DNA from: CBDCYN01 sp965224205
Lineage (GTDB): Bacteria; Planctomycetota; Phycisphaerae; Phycisphaerales; Phycisphaeraceae
DNA: 64,000 bases
Direction of reading: 5' to 3'
Assembly (NCBI GenBank): GCA_965224205.1
Contig: CBDCYN010000027.1
Coordinates: 13,456-77,455 of the forward strand
How positions within the stretch are numbered: the first letter of the stretch is position 1; the number at the start of each line of letters is the position of its first letter. Under the pieces are notes generated by a model. The model saw only the letters and a list, made by a program, of their open reading frames with translations, did no database searches and was not told the origin of the DNA. A program made the position numbers and the translations under genes. Positions 1-9,041 of the stretch are shown piece after piece.

Positions 1-319
1 GGGTGACCAGCTCGTTTAAGAATTGTTGCTGAAAACCCAGGTATTTTTGGGCCAGACGGGTGTCGGAGGTGTGGACCTGATCGACCGCGTCGATGTACCG
101 CAGCATCAGGACCGGATCGGTTTGCTTGCTCTTGAGCGCCCGGCCGTACTGCTCGATCGCTTTGGCGACCTGCCCCTGATCGAGGTAGCGGTCCCCGCGA
201 TCCAGCAGCTGAGCGACGCTGGGCCGCCGCAGGTACACCCCGATCCCTACAACGCTGGTGACCGCCACCAGGACTACGATAAGGATCACCACGAATTTCG
301 TATTGACACGGTCGGCCAT
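1..319 (-). CDS. TPR-type membrane-anchored protein (3' end outside window)
   Basis: The reverse strand opens with an ATG at 317-319 and stays open to the window edge, so the C-terminus is missing. The visible 106 residues begin with a short basic stretch and one hydrophobic segment (about residues 9-30, rich in V, I and L), which is an uncleaved anchor or signal peptide. A tetratricopeptide-like helix pair follows, with the pattern LLDRGDRYLDQGQ then AIEQYGRALK. The gene starts 30 bp after the exosortase stop on the same strand, so the two are probably co-transcribed. TPR proteins are common in exosortase/EPS loci (PrsT-like), but the visible part is too short to name the family. The opposite frame here is only a shadow. 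Confidence 0.6.
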   Translation of the reverse strand, partial: MADRVNTKFVVILIVVLVAVTSVVGIGVYLRRPSVAQLLDRGDRYLDQGQVAKAIEQYGRALKSKQTDPVLMLRYIDAVDQVHTSDTRLAQKYLGFQQQFLNELVT

Positions 320-349
320 GTTGAAGTGCTCCAATCTGCCCCGGACGGC

Positions 350-2389
350 TTACGTTGCAGGGTCTTGATTTGATGGGTCCTGGGGGTCCTGTGGCGTCCC
401 CTGGGTGACCTTCACCCAATCCGGCAAGCAGGCCATGATCTCGGGCATCATCGCGGATAGGAACGAGGACGCGTGGTCGGCGGCTTGCTGAGGGTCCTCG
501 ACTTCAAACACCCTCACCTCGATCTTGCAGTAATAGCTGTAACGGTCTCTGGGATCGAACCCGCGCCAACGCACCAGGTCGGGAGACCGCAGGTACTTGC
601 CGTTGGCCGCGAAGAAATAGACCACGTTGTGGTAGCGCGACGGGGCGTTGGGGTGTGAGAAGGTAAACACCGTCGTGTCGAACCGGGTCCGCGGCAGGTA
701 GACCCGGGCGGGCCCCAGCTTGCTGGGCGCGGACCAGCCGTTTTGTTCTTGATGGTATTGCGGCCCGGTCAGTGCCAGGTTCGCCCAAGTAGTCGATCCC
801 CGCGCCCCACCGGCCACGAAGCAGCGATCGGGCACGTGGGGCACCGTATCGGGGGTCCCGGTGTAGTAGGCGGTGTGCAGCTCGACGTACGATCCGGGGA
901 CCCCTTCGGGCTGGGCGATATCGCGGTAGACCCGCGAGGTGTAGTCATGGGTGCCCAACGCCTCTTCTTCTTCGGCGCTCAGCCGCGGCCGCTCTTTGAC
1001 CATTTCCCACGAGCCCACCCGTTCGGGCAACAGGTGGAAGCCTTTCCGCAACGGGATCGGCTCCTTGATCAAGATCGTCTGCGTGGCCTGGACCGTGGCA
1101 TTGAGCCCGATTACCCCCATCAACAGCACCCCGGCGGTGATCCCCGTCGCGACGGGGCGCGGCCCCGCGTTCAGGACGGATTCTCCCGCCACGAGCTTGC
1201 GGACCCCCCAAGCGCTGATGATCAGCCCCACCAAACCAGCAACCGAAGACACGGCTGCCACCTCGCTGCTGAGGTGCCCGCCGAAGAGGGCCTCGGGGCG
1301 GTAGATGGCCAGGATCAAGCCGAACTCAATCCCGATCAGAGCGGTTAATAGGCCCCCGACGACCAAGCCGATGGCGATCCGGTCACCCATCTTCACCCAG
1401 GTCTTCAAGTCGCACGGCGCTGCCTGCCCGTGCTGGGGTGGCGAGATACGCGTCGTTCTAGGCGGGTCGTCGCCACGGATCATAATTTGGTCGAGGACCC
1501 ACCCGACCAACCAGAACAACCCGGCGGCGGGGATCAGCATCAAGATCCCCACGAAGACGTGGAAATCCCCGCTGGCTAAGTCTTTTTTGAATATCGTCAG
1601 CAGCCCCAACGTGCTGACCCGGCCGACATTGACAGCCACCGCGATCGGGACGGTCAGCGCCAGCATCAGCAACCGGTGCCACCACGGTCGCTGGACCAGG
1701 TACGCCATCGCCGTGCCCAGGGCGATGAACGCCATGAGCATCCGCAAGCCCGAGCAGGCTTCGGCGACGTTGAGCTTGTCCGAAACCAGCTGGCCGCCAC
1801 GCATGAACCACAGCTCGATCGTCGAGCCTTCCACCGCCGCGTCGATCCCGATCAGTTGCAGGACCACGGTCGACGACTTGGCCGCGATCAGCTGTAGGTA
1901 CCAGGCGATCTGCTCCCAGTACCGGTCGGAGATCTTCACCGCCAGCGCCAGGTAGAGGATCGGGAACCACAAGATCCGCATCATCTTCGGGCCCAGCAGG
2001 AACAGCACCATCCCAAACAGAGACAGGATCATGCTGTACCCCTGGAGCATGTCGTTGCGCCCGGGGTAGATCCCCCACGCGAAGCAGAACATCCCAAGGA
2101 TCAGCACCGGCAGCCCCGGCCAGTAGACTCGCGACGCAGTAGTGGCGATCCGGTCGGTATTCTGATAAACGAAATAGGCGCTGATCAACGGGACAATCAA
2201 AGCGTGAGACCAGTTGCCGCCCCACTCGTGGGTGGCGATACGGTACATCCGGTAGATAAAGTGCCAGTGGAATGTGACAAACATCCCCGCCAGCGCAAGG
2301 ATCAGCACCCACCCGTGACGGGGGATTAGGGGCCGGGCCAGTTGCGAGCCCGCAAGGCTAGGCGCGGAGGTGGTGGTCATGGATCCCAT
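350..2389 (-). CDS. Exosortase with C-terminal EpsI-like domain
   Basis: Exosortases are multi-pass membrane cysteine proteases/transpeptidases that cut PEP-CTERM-type sorting signals during export. This 679-residue protein has about eight hydrophobic segments in its first 300 residues. It carries the family's three key residues: Cys near 212 in the motif AEACSGLR, Arg near 257 in NVGR, and His near 277 in GDFHVF. After two or three more membrane helices (about 335-440), the last 220 residues resemble the EpsI/DUF3485 domain often fused to or encoded beside exosortases. Two starts are possible, at 2389 or three codons later at MTTT. The gene is followed at 30 bp by a TPR gene, and an export lipoprotein lies upstream on the same strand, so it sits in an exopolysaccharide locus. 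Its likely substrates are the CTERM proteins elsewhere in this window. The exact exosortase subtype was not determined. Confidence 0.88.
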   Translation of the reverse strand: MGSMTTTSAPSLAGSQLARPLIPRHGWVLILALAGMFVTFHWHFIYRMYRIATHEWGGNWSHALIVPLISAYFVYQNTDRIATTASRVYWPGLPVLILGMFCFAWGIYPGRNDMLQGYSMILSLFGMVLFLLGPKMMRILWFPILYLALAVKISDRYWEQIAWYLQLIAAKSSTVVLQLIGIDAAVEGSTIELWFMRGGQLVSDKLNVAEACSGLRMLMAFIALGTAMAYLVQRPWWHRLLMLALTVPIAVAVNVGRVSTLGLLTIFKKDLASGDFHVFVGILMLIPAAGLFWLVGWVLDQIMIRGDDPPRTTRISPPQHGQAAPCDLKTWVKMGDRIAIGLVVGGLLTALIGIEFGLILAIYRPEALFGGHLSSEVAAVSSVAGLVGLIISAWGVRKLVAGESVLNAGPRPVATGITAGVLLMGVIGLNATVQATQTILIKEPIPLRKGFHLLPERVGSWEMVKERPRLSAEEEEALGTHDYTSRVYRDIAQPEGVPGSYVELHTAYYTGTPDTVPHVPDRCFVAGGARGSTTWANLALTGPQYHQEQNGWSAPSKLGPARVYLPRTRFDTTVFTFSHPNAPSRYHNVVYFFAANGKYLRSPDLVRWRGFDPRDRYSYYCKIEVRVFEVEDPQQAADHASSFLSAMMPEIMACLPDWVKVTQGTPQDPQDPSNQDPAT

Positions 2390-3023
2390 CGTTCATATTG
2401 ATATTTATCTAAAATCCCTATGCTCCACACTTCGATCTCGTACGTCTCGACCGGTGTTCGGGTTCGACCTGACGCAGGCGAACCAAGACCAGCCCGCGAA
2501 AACCCGGTGCCCTGGGCGCTCCCTTTTGGATGTTAGGGCCTCGAGCGTCTATCCGCTTGATTTGGAACCGCTTGAGGCACCGCTATACTGCGGCATCGAC
2601 CGTGGGGACCAGGTCAGCAGCCCGTCACGATCCACACCAGAGCTGTCGTTTATCCATAGACCGCAGATGCCCGTCAGGGGGCACCCAAGCGCCGTCTTGC
2701 TTGAAGATGTCATGGACCCCCGGTTAACGCTCATAGGCACAGGGGGTCGCGACGCTGTCTCGTCCTTGAGGGGGATCTGGAAACACCGCGTTCTAAATTC
2801 TACACCGATCGGATGTTATTCTACCTACCGCGGCACGGATTTTCCGATCCCCGGGTTCTTTCAGGGTCGAAAGAATCGCCTCTCCACCCATGGGGTCCCC
2901 GTCCATTCTACTGCATTCACCGTTCCGATCACCGCGGCGCCCGTGTTAGAACCGCGTTAGTCGGCCAACTTACGATGAGGTGGCCCCGATACGCGATACG
3001 CGTGGCGGATTTCTCCTGTCTCC
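2390..3023. other. Intergenic region, no supported gene
   Basis: These 634 bases separate the exosortase gene from the polysaccharide export gene, both read on the minus strand. A plus-strand frame of 196 codons crosses it, but its composition is not protein-like, it lacks a ribosome binding site and it overlaps the exosortase start, so it was left out. No hairpin followed by a T-run, tRNA or repeat was recognised. The promoter of the exosortase gene should lie near its left end, but no convincing -35/-10 pair was seen. Confidence 0.5.
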
Positions 3024-4454
3024 TTAGTTACTCTGCGTGGGCCCGAACACATCGAACCCGAAGTTACGGTCTAGCACAAACCCGAACCCGTAGCTCATCC
3101 TAAACCCATTGCGGATGACGGCCAGCGGGGTGGCGACCCAGCTGGTGCCTATGTTAATCGTATCGTTGGGCTTGAGGTAAAAATCGGGCTCTTCGCCCTC
3201 GAAAATCGATCGTAAGTTGAGGCGGACGATCGCCTCTTGGTCGTTGTCGACGCGGCGGATCAGGTCGACGCGTTCGGGCATCGCCAGTGGGGAAACGTTG
3301 CCCGCGGCGAAGATCAGCTGCTTGAGGGTCAGGTCCTTATCCCCGGGCAGGGCGTACGTCCCCGGGCGGGAGATCGCCCCGCCGATGTAGACGTTGCCGA
3401 TGACCGGCGGGGGCACCCGGATCACGTCCCCGGGACGGATGATGACGTTGTACCGCATGTCCCCGTCGAGCAGGCGGTCGTAGGGCACCTCAATGATCCG
3501 TTGGGTCACCATCGCCTCGGCGGGCAGCCGATCTCCCGTACCGGGGCTGGAGGGTTCTACGCGGACCCATTTCCCGTCGATGTTGACCCAGTGGCCGCCC
3601 GAATCGGTGGCGGTGTCGAGGCTTCGCTCCAAGCCGGCTGGGGTTTGTGGGGCCTGCGGATCGTCGGCGGCGGTTTCGTCGACCCCCCGGAGCAGGTCAT
3701 CGATCAGCTCGCTGGGGTCTCTTGGCGGCAGGGGCGCTTCGTCACGCGGGGGCTGGGGGCCTTTAATCACCTCCTGTTCACGCTGGTCCAGCGGCACCTG
3801 GCGGATGATAAATAGCGTCTTGATCGCGCCTGAAACGCCGCGGGCCATGGCCATGGCGTCCAAGAGACGGAAGTCGGTCTTAAGGATCGCGTACGTGCCC
3901 ACCGCGGTGCCCGACATGCGCGGCTCGCCGATGACGCTAAACGTGTTCTGGCGGCTTTCCTGGACAATCACGCTCACGGTCGCGTCCTTGAGGATCCCCT
4001 TTTGGTCGAGGATCTCGATGATCCGGTTCTCCAGCTCGCTTGGAGTCAGCCCGTCGACCTGAACGGTGCCGATCATCGGCAGCCGGATCGCCCCCAGCTC
4101 ATTGACCCGCCGGGTCTGGACCGATTCGAGCTCGGGACGCACCAGTTCGAAAACCGTGACCGTGATCAGGTCGCTGGGGCCAATCACGTATTCATGGACG
4201 ACCGGGATCAAGTCCTGGGGCTGGACCTCGGACAAACCAGAGACCTGGGTCTCGGGTTCGTCGATGACGTCGAGCTGATCGAGGATCGGCAGCACCACCG
4301 GGGTGCGCTCCCACCGGCCCAAGACCGACGGGTCAAAAAAAGAATCGACCTCGCACCCGGTGCTCACGACGCCGACCAAGCCAAAAGCCAGAACTAGGTC
4401 AAAACCCCATAGCCGGCGACGCAGCCGGCTGACGAGTCTGCACAGTTGATTCAT
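3024..4454 (-). CDS. Polysaccharide biosynthesis/export lipoprotein (Wza-like, SLBB domain)
   Basis: The 476-residue product resembles the outer-membrane polysaccharide export family (Wza/GumB/EpsE type). It starts with a basic segment, a hydrophobic stretch and a lipobox, VSTGC, at about residues 31-35, so it is probably a lipoprotein. A poly_export domain follows at about 85-175, starting YVIGPSDLITVTVFE. A soluble ligand-binding (SLBB) segment lies near 345-420, around VIRVPPPVIGNVYIGG. Between them is an unusual acidic, Pro-rich insert (about 225-300) of unknown role. The gene lies upstream of the exosortase-EpsI gene on the same strand, which is the usual pairing of exosortase with exopolysaccharide export. 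The start at 4454 is preceded at some distance by a purine-rich AAGGAG (minus-strand sense not checked), so the exact start is less certain. Confidence 0.85.
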   Translation of the reverse strand: MNQLCRLVSRLRRRLWGFDLVLAFGLVGVVSTGCEVDSFFDPSVLGRWERTPVVLPILDQLDVIDEPETQVSGLSEVQPQDLIPVVHEYVIGPSDLITVTVFELVRPELESVQTRRVNELGAIRLPMIGTVQVDGLTPSELENRIIEILDQKGILKDATVSVIVQESRQNTFSVIGEPRMSGTAVGTYAILKTDFRLLDAMAMARGVSGAIKTLFIIRQVPLDQREQEVIKGPQPPRDEAPLPPRDPSELIDDLLRGVDETAADDPQAPQTPAGLERSLDTATDSGGHWVNIDGKWVRVEPSSPGTGDRLPAEAMVTQRIIEVPYDRLLDGDMRYNVIIRPGDVIRVPPPVIGNVYIGGAISRPGTYALPGDKDLTLKQLIFAAGNVSPLAMPERVDLIRRVDNDQEAIVRLNLRSIFEGEEPDFYLKPNDTINIGTSWVATPLAVIRNGFRMSYGFGFVLDRNFGFDVFGPTQSN

Positions 4455-4741
4455 GAAATTTGCCCTATCACAAAGGAGAATTTGCCTCCCGCCCTATCGT
4501 CGCGGCGTCCGCAATGTTCCACGTTAATATATCGTTACCACGTTACCGCTGATAGGATAATGTGTGCGACTCCCTCTCACTGAGCCTCATCGTAGTCTTT
4601 TTGTTACAGATATTATACCTCAACTTCTGGGGTTGTGAATTTAACGGGTTGTTCGACGAGCCCTTAGGAGGTCCATTTTGCCGCTGGTAGGGATTATGGC
4701 AATTGGGTTGTTTAGGTAACATTCTCTGAAATCATAACGAT

Positions 4742-5848
4742 TTAAGCACTGCGTCCGCTGATCCTCACCGGCTGCCGCTTGCGTCCCCAATGGCCGGGGA
4801 CCTGCTCGAAAACCCCGGGGATCTGCGTCCCACAGTAGCAACACCGGTCATGATTTAGCCGGTACGCCCCCAGCTCGTACCAGTCCCGCTCGATCATCGC
4901 CACCCCACACGCTGGGCAATAGGTGCTGCCCGACGCGGCGTCGTGCACGTTGCCCGTATAGGCGAACTGGATCCCCGCGTCGAGGGCCTGTTGGCGGGCT
5001 CGGATGAGTGTTTCGTGCGGGGTCGGGGGGTGATCCATCATCTTAAAATCAGGATGAAACGCGGTGAAGTGCACCGGCACGTCGGGGCCGAGGTTGTCGA
5101 CGATCCAGCCGCACATCTGGGCGGTCTCTGCGGGGCTGTCATTTTCCCCGGGGATCATCAGGTTGGTGATCTCGAACCACACGTCGGTTTCGTGCTTGAG
5201 GTAGCGGAGGGTCTCAAGCACGGGTTCGAGGTGGGTCTGGGTGAGGTTTCTATAAAAAGTTTCCGTAAACGCCTTGAGGTCAACGTTGGCCGCGTCGATC
5301 CACCGGTAAAACTCCGTCCGTGCCTCGGGGCTGATGTACCCGGCGGTGACCGCCACGGTCTTGACCCCCTCACGGCGAGCGACCTTGGCGATGTCGATTG
5401 CGTACTCAGCCCAGATCACCGGGTCGTTGTATGTAAACGCGATGCTGCGGCAGCCGGTCTGTTTGGCGGCGGCGATGATCGCTTCGGGGCTGGCGTAGTC
5501 GGCGAGCCGGTCCATCTGCCTGCTCTTAGAGATATCCCAGTTCTGGCAGAATTTACACCCCAGGTTGCACCCGGCGGTGCCGAACGACAGCACCGGCGTG
5601 CCGGGCAGGAAGTGATTGAGCGGCTTTTTCTCGATCGGGTCGATGCAGAACCCCGAGCTGCGGCCGTAGGTCGTCAGGTCTAGCTTGCCGTCGACGTTGG
5701 CCCGCACGAAGCAGAACCCGCGCTGGCCTTGAGGGATGTGGCACTGCCGCGGGCACAGCGTGCACACGACCTTGTCCCCTTCGTTGTGCCACCATCTTGT
5801 CTGGGCCCGCATCAGAACATCTCCCGTCACGGCCATGCCGCTGATCAT
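4742..5848 (-). CDS. amrS: AmmeMemoRadiSam system radical SAM enzyme
   Basis: This 368-residue protein is related to pyruvate formate-lyase activating enzymes. It has the radical SAM cluster motif CxxxCxxC as GCNLGCKFCQNW (Cys at about 94, 98 and 101), which binds a 4Fe-4S cluster and S-adenosylmethionine. The N-terminal part has CTLCPRQC, and two further Cys pairs (CPAC near 313 and CYCG near 337) lie in the C-terminal region, as in the AmrS family. The usual partners AmrA (AMMECR1) and AmrB (Memo-like) are not in the window, and the natural substrate of this family is not settled. The first ATG (5848) overlaps the end of a TA-flanked repeat, so internal starts at MAVTGD or MRAQTR are alternatives. 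Confidence 0.85.
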   Translation of the reverse strand: MISGMAVTGDVLMRAQTRWWHNEGDKVVCTLCPRQCHIPQGQRGFCFVRANVDGKLDLTTYGRSSGFCIDPIEKKPLNHFLPGTPVLSFGTAGCNLGCKFCQNWDISKSRQMDRLADYASPEAIIAAAKQTGCRSIAFTYNDPVIWAEYAIDIAKVARREGVKTVAVTAGYISPEARTEFYRWIDAANVDLKAFTETFYRNLTQTHLEPVLETLRYLKHETDVWFEITNLMIPGENDSPAETAQMCGWIVDNLGPDVPVHFTAFHPDFKMMDHPPTPHETLIRARQQALDAGIQFAYTGNVHDAASGSTYCPACGVAMIERDWYELGAYRLNHDRCCYCGTQIPGVFEQVPGHWGRKRQPVRISGRSA

Positions 5849-5849
5849 A

Positions 5850-5961
5850 GAGCGTTGCCCGATTTCGTGTACGACTTTTGGAGATCATTACGTCACGCGG
5901 AACCCGCTGCCTCACGGTCGTGGCTCGCGGCGGAGATCGTACACCCTTTCGGGCAACGCTC
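5850..5961. repeat. 112-bp TA-flanked palindromic element (MITE-like, copy a)
   Basis: The element begins GAGCGTTGCCCGATTTCGTG and ends with the near-inverse. The reversed right end reads GAGCGTTGCCCGAAAGGGTG. TA dinucleotides flank it at 5848-5849 and 5962-5963. Its middle carries the core AACCCGCTGCCTCACGGTCG that recurs at several other places in the window. A copy of identical length lies at 50745. The TA duplication and GAGCG ends match the IS630-type elements in the window, so mobilisation by that transposase is inferred. Confidence 0.75.
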
Positions 5962-6221
5962 TAGGTTGATTTTAGCGAGTTGGAAGCGTGATGAAGACTT
6001 CCGGGGTCAGATCGACACCCTGCGGGGTGTGTTCCAACCCGAGGCTCGATCACAGGCGGGCTAAACTTGGACAAAATCCACGATCAAACTTGGATCAGCA
6101 TCTCCGCGGCGGTAAACTATGGGTACGGGACCGAGACGTGAGAAGCCCGACCGTGGAAAGAGCTAACCCCATTCATCCGTCGGTTATGCATACCCGATGA
6201 TCCATCGGAAGCCTACATCCC

Positions 6222-7727
6222 ATGATAGACGAATTTGAGAACCTGGAGGAAGAGATCGCCCAGCAACTCGATGGCCGCAGCTACGACGAGCTGATGCAGG
6301 AGCTATCCGGTCGCGTCGAACAGGACCAGCCCGTGCCCGAATCAGCCGGTAAAGGGTCCCAGGCCCAGGTCGAGCGTCGGCTGGTTCGTGGAAGGATCAT
6401 TGACCTCCGCGGTGAAGACGTGTTCGTGTCCCTTACGGGTTTTGGGGGCAAGGATCAGGGCCTGGTCCCGTTAAGCCAATTCGACCGTGCCCCGAAGCTG
6501 GGCAGCATTATGGACTTCGTCGTCGATCGCCACGACGAGGCCCAGGGCCTGGTCCACCTCTCGCGAGAAGGCGCGGTCGGGCGGGCGACGTGGGACGGGA
6601 TCCAACGCGGCGCCGCGGTCGAGGCCCGGGTGACGGGGGCCAACAAAGGTGGGCTCGAGATGGAGATCGCCGGGGGGATCCGAGCGTTTATGCCCGCCAG
6701 CCAGGTCGGCCATCAGTTCATCGAAGACCTCGAGACCTGCGTGGGTGAAAAATACATCGCCGTGGTCCGCGAGGTCGATCGCCGATCCAAGAAAGTCGTG
6801 CTCAGCCGGCGGGAGTACCTCGAGATCCAGCGTCGCCATGCCCGTGAAAAGCTCTGGAAAGAACTCGAAGAAGGGCAGGTCCTTGAGGGCAAGGTCACGA
6901 GCGTCATGGCCTACGGGGCGTTCGTCGATATCGGCGGTCTAGACGGGCTGGTGCACGTGAGCGACATGAGTTATCAGCGGGTCCACCACCCGAAGGAGGT
7001 GGTCAAAACGGGCCAGAGCGTTGAGGTCAAAGTCCTCAAGATCGATCGGGAAAATGAACGGGTGGGCCTGGGGATCAAGCAGGTCGCCCCCGACCCGTGG
7101 GACATGGTCCAGCAGACCGTCCGGGCGGGCGACCACGTCACGGGCACGGTGACCCGCACCACGAACTTCGGGGCGTTCGTCGAGCTCGAGCCCGGGGTCG
7201 AGGGGCTGTTACCCCTGGGGGAAATCAGCTGGAAACGTATTCGCCAAGCCGCGGACGTGGTCCGAGAGGGACAGACCGTGCGGGTGATGGTCCTGGAGAT
7301 CGACCTCGAGAAGCGCCGCATCTCCCTGAGCCTCAAACAAGCCCATGGGGACCCGTGGATCGGGGCCGAGAGCCGGTACGAAAAGAATAGCACCGTCGAG
7401 GGGACGGTTTTGTCGACCACCCCGTTCGGGGCGTTTGTCGAGATCGAAGACGGGATCGAGGCCCTGGTGCACATCTCGCAGCTGGCCGATCACCGGGTAG
7501 CGCAGGTCGAGGACGTGCTCAAAGCTGGTGACCGCAAGCCGTTCCGCGTGATCGGGGTTGATGAGCAGCAGCGTCGGATGAGCCTGTCTCTGCGGTCGGC
7601 GGGCCGATCAGACGATGGGTCGGCGCAGGACCCGTCGTTGGGGCAAGACCGGCACGGATCCTCCTCGTCGAGGCTTTCGTTGGCCAAGAAAAAGCCATTC
7701 AAACAACTCAAGGGCGGCATCGAATAG
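6222..7727 (+). CDS. rpsA: S1 RNA-binding repeat protein, ribosomal protein S1-like
   Basis: The 501-residue product contains five S1/OB-fold repeats, at about residues 54-117, 128-197, 215-283, 300-370 and 388-455. The last three carry the canonical motif (YGAFVDIGGLDGLVHVS, FGAFVELEPGVEGLLP, FGAFVEIEDGIEALVH). The first two are diverged. Repeated S1 domains of this kind let ribosomal protein S1 recruit mRNA to the 30S subunit. Members of the family have four to six repeats, so five is within range. The acidic N-terminus (about 45 residues) and the basic C-terminal tail after residue 460 are outside the repeats. The gene stands alone between a repeat and a membrane-protein gene. A Tex- or RNase-like relative is unlikely because no other domain is present. 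Whether this is the cell's only RpsA cannot be seen here. Confidence 0.82.
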   Translation: MIDEFENLEEEIAQQLDGRSYDELMQELSGRVEQDQPVPESAGKGSQAQVERRLVRGRIIDLRGEDVFVSLTGFGGKDQGLVPLSQFDRAPKLGSIMDFVVDRHDEAQGLVHLSREGAVGRATWDGIQRGAAVEARVTGANKGGLEMEIAGGIRAFMPASQVGHQFIEDLETCVGEKYIAVVREVDRRSKKVVLSRREYLEIQRRHAREKLWKELEEGQVLEGKVTSVMAYGAFVDIGGLDGLVHVSDMSYQRVHHPKEVVKTGQSVEVKVLKIDRENERVGLGIKQVAPDPWDMVQQTVRAGDHVTGTVTRTTNFGAFVELEPGVEGLLPLGEISWKRIRQAADVVREGQTVRVMVLEIDLEKRRISLSLKQAHGDPWIGAESRYEKNSTVEGTVLSTTPFGAFVEIEDGIEALVHISQLADHRVAQVEDVLKAGDRKPFRVIGVDEQQRRMSLSLRSAGRSDDGSAQDPSLGQDRHGSSSSRLSLAKKKPFKQLKGGIE

Positions 7728-7853
7728 CAGCCCCGGACCGTCGCGGGTGGGTCTTAAAACAGGTACGTTTCGCGACCGGTGCGGGCCGCGCGGTCGATGA
7801 CGCCCATCTCAGGCCTCGCGCCGGCGGCAGGGCCAGCGGGTACGATAGCTGTC

Positions 7854-8915
7854 ATGTCGTTATCCGTCTTAGCCCCGATCCGTTCGTCGACCCGGCGAGT
7901 CCAGCGGATCCTTTTTCAGCCTTTTCAGTTCGGCAAGTGGATATCGCTTGGTTTTTGTGCTTTCTTAGCGCAGTGCGGGCGGGGCAGCGGGGCGAACCTG
8001 AATTTTGGGGTCACGTTTCCCGGTTCCGGCGCCCCGGGTCCGACCCCGCCCCCAGGATCGCCCAGCCACGATCCCTTGGACCTGCTGATGAACTGGGTCC
8101 GGGGGCTCGACCCGACGCAGGCCACGATCTTGGGCATCGCGGCGGCCCTGGTGACCGCGGGAGTGGTGCTGGCGGTGATGTGGGTCAGCTCGCGGGGCAC
8201 GTTTATGTTTCTCGACGGGGTGGTGCACAACCGGGGGTGGGTCTGGCAGCCCTGGAAGAGGTTTCAACGGCAGGGCAACAGCTTGTTAGGGTTCCGGGTG
8301 GTGCTGAGTCTGGCGGGGCTGGGGTGGATGGCCCTTAGCGCGGGTCTGGGCGTGGGGATCGCCTGGCCGGATATCCAGGCCCGCCAACTGGGTTACCCCG
8401 GGCTGGTCGGGATGGCGGTGGGATCGATCTTGATGCTGATCGGCGCGTTGGTCACCGTCGCTGTGAACGCGTGTTTATTCGATTTTGTGGCGCCCATCAT
8501 GTACATGGGGCAGCTGTCTGCGACCCGGGCGTTTCGGCTGTTCCTCAACGAGATCTTCCAGGGGCATAAGTGGACGTTTTCCCTGTTTTATGGGATGAGA
8601 TTCTTGCTGGGGATCGTGATCGCGTTCCTTTCATTGGCAACCACTTGCCTGTCGTGCTGCACGACGGTCATCCCCTTTGTCGGGACGGTGATCTTGTTGC
8701 CGTTTTCTGTTTTCAGCCTCTGTTACCCCTTATACTTTCTCCAGCAGTACGGGGGCCCGTGGAAGATCTTCCCGGAGCTGGTGTGCACGGCTTGCGGGTA
8801 CGACCTGCGGGGCAGTCTCGGGCAGCCCGCGTGCCCGGAATGTGGGGTGCCGATCCCGGAGGGCCTGGGGCTTCCCGAGCCCGGTGACCCTGGCGTCGGT
8901 GCGGGGCTATCTTGA
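7854..8915 (+). CDS. Multi-pass membrane protein with C-terminal zinc ribbon
   Basis: The start at 7854 (MSLSVLAPIRSS) is preferred over an upstream in-frame ATG at 7779 because the sequence before it is not protein-like. The 353 residues hold five to six hydrophobic segments separated by a Pro/Gly-rich loop near the N-terminus, and resemble poorly described membrane proteins of planctomycetes with repeated helices and a conserved WQPWKRF-like stretch. The C-terminal 30 residues form a zinc ribbon, CTACGYDLRG then CPECG, a signature common on planctomycete membrane proteins. No enzymatic motif was recognised. It lies between the S1-repeat gene and an LptF/LptG-like permease on the same strand, with no tight coupling. 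Confidence 0.7.
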   Translation: MSLSVLAPIRSSTRRVQRILFQPFQFGKWISLGFCAFLAQCGRGSGANLNFGVTFPGSGAPGPTPPPGSPSHDPLDLLMNWVRGLDPTQATILGIAAALVTAGVVLAVMWVSSRGTFMFLDGVVHNRGWVWQPWKRFQRQGNSLLGFRVVLSLAGLGWMALSAGLGVGIAWPDIQARQLGYPGLVGMAVGSILMLIGALVTVAVNACLFDFVAPIMYMGQLSATRAFRLFLNEIFQGHKWTFSLFYGMRFLLGIVIAFLSLATTCLSCCTTVIPFVGTVILLPFSVFSLCYPLYFLQQYGGPWKIFPELVCTACGYDLRGSLGQPACPECGVPIPEGLGLPEPGDPGVGAGLS

Positions 8916-9041
8916 TCCTCGTGACCCGTCCCCGGTCGCCTAAGACGCGGGGCACAGGACCGAACGAACGATACCGCCTGTTTCTGAACATAACCAGCGA
9001 TCATCGCAACCCTAACTGACAGGCCCCGGCCGGACCCGTCT

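Noticed and set aside
2370..2960. Plus-strand frame of 196 codons upstream of the exosortase
   Set aside because: It overlaps the exosortase start, has no ribosome binding site, and its residue pattern shows no domain or bias of a protein.
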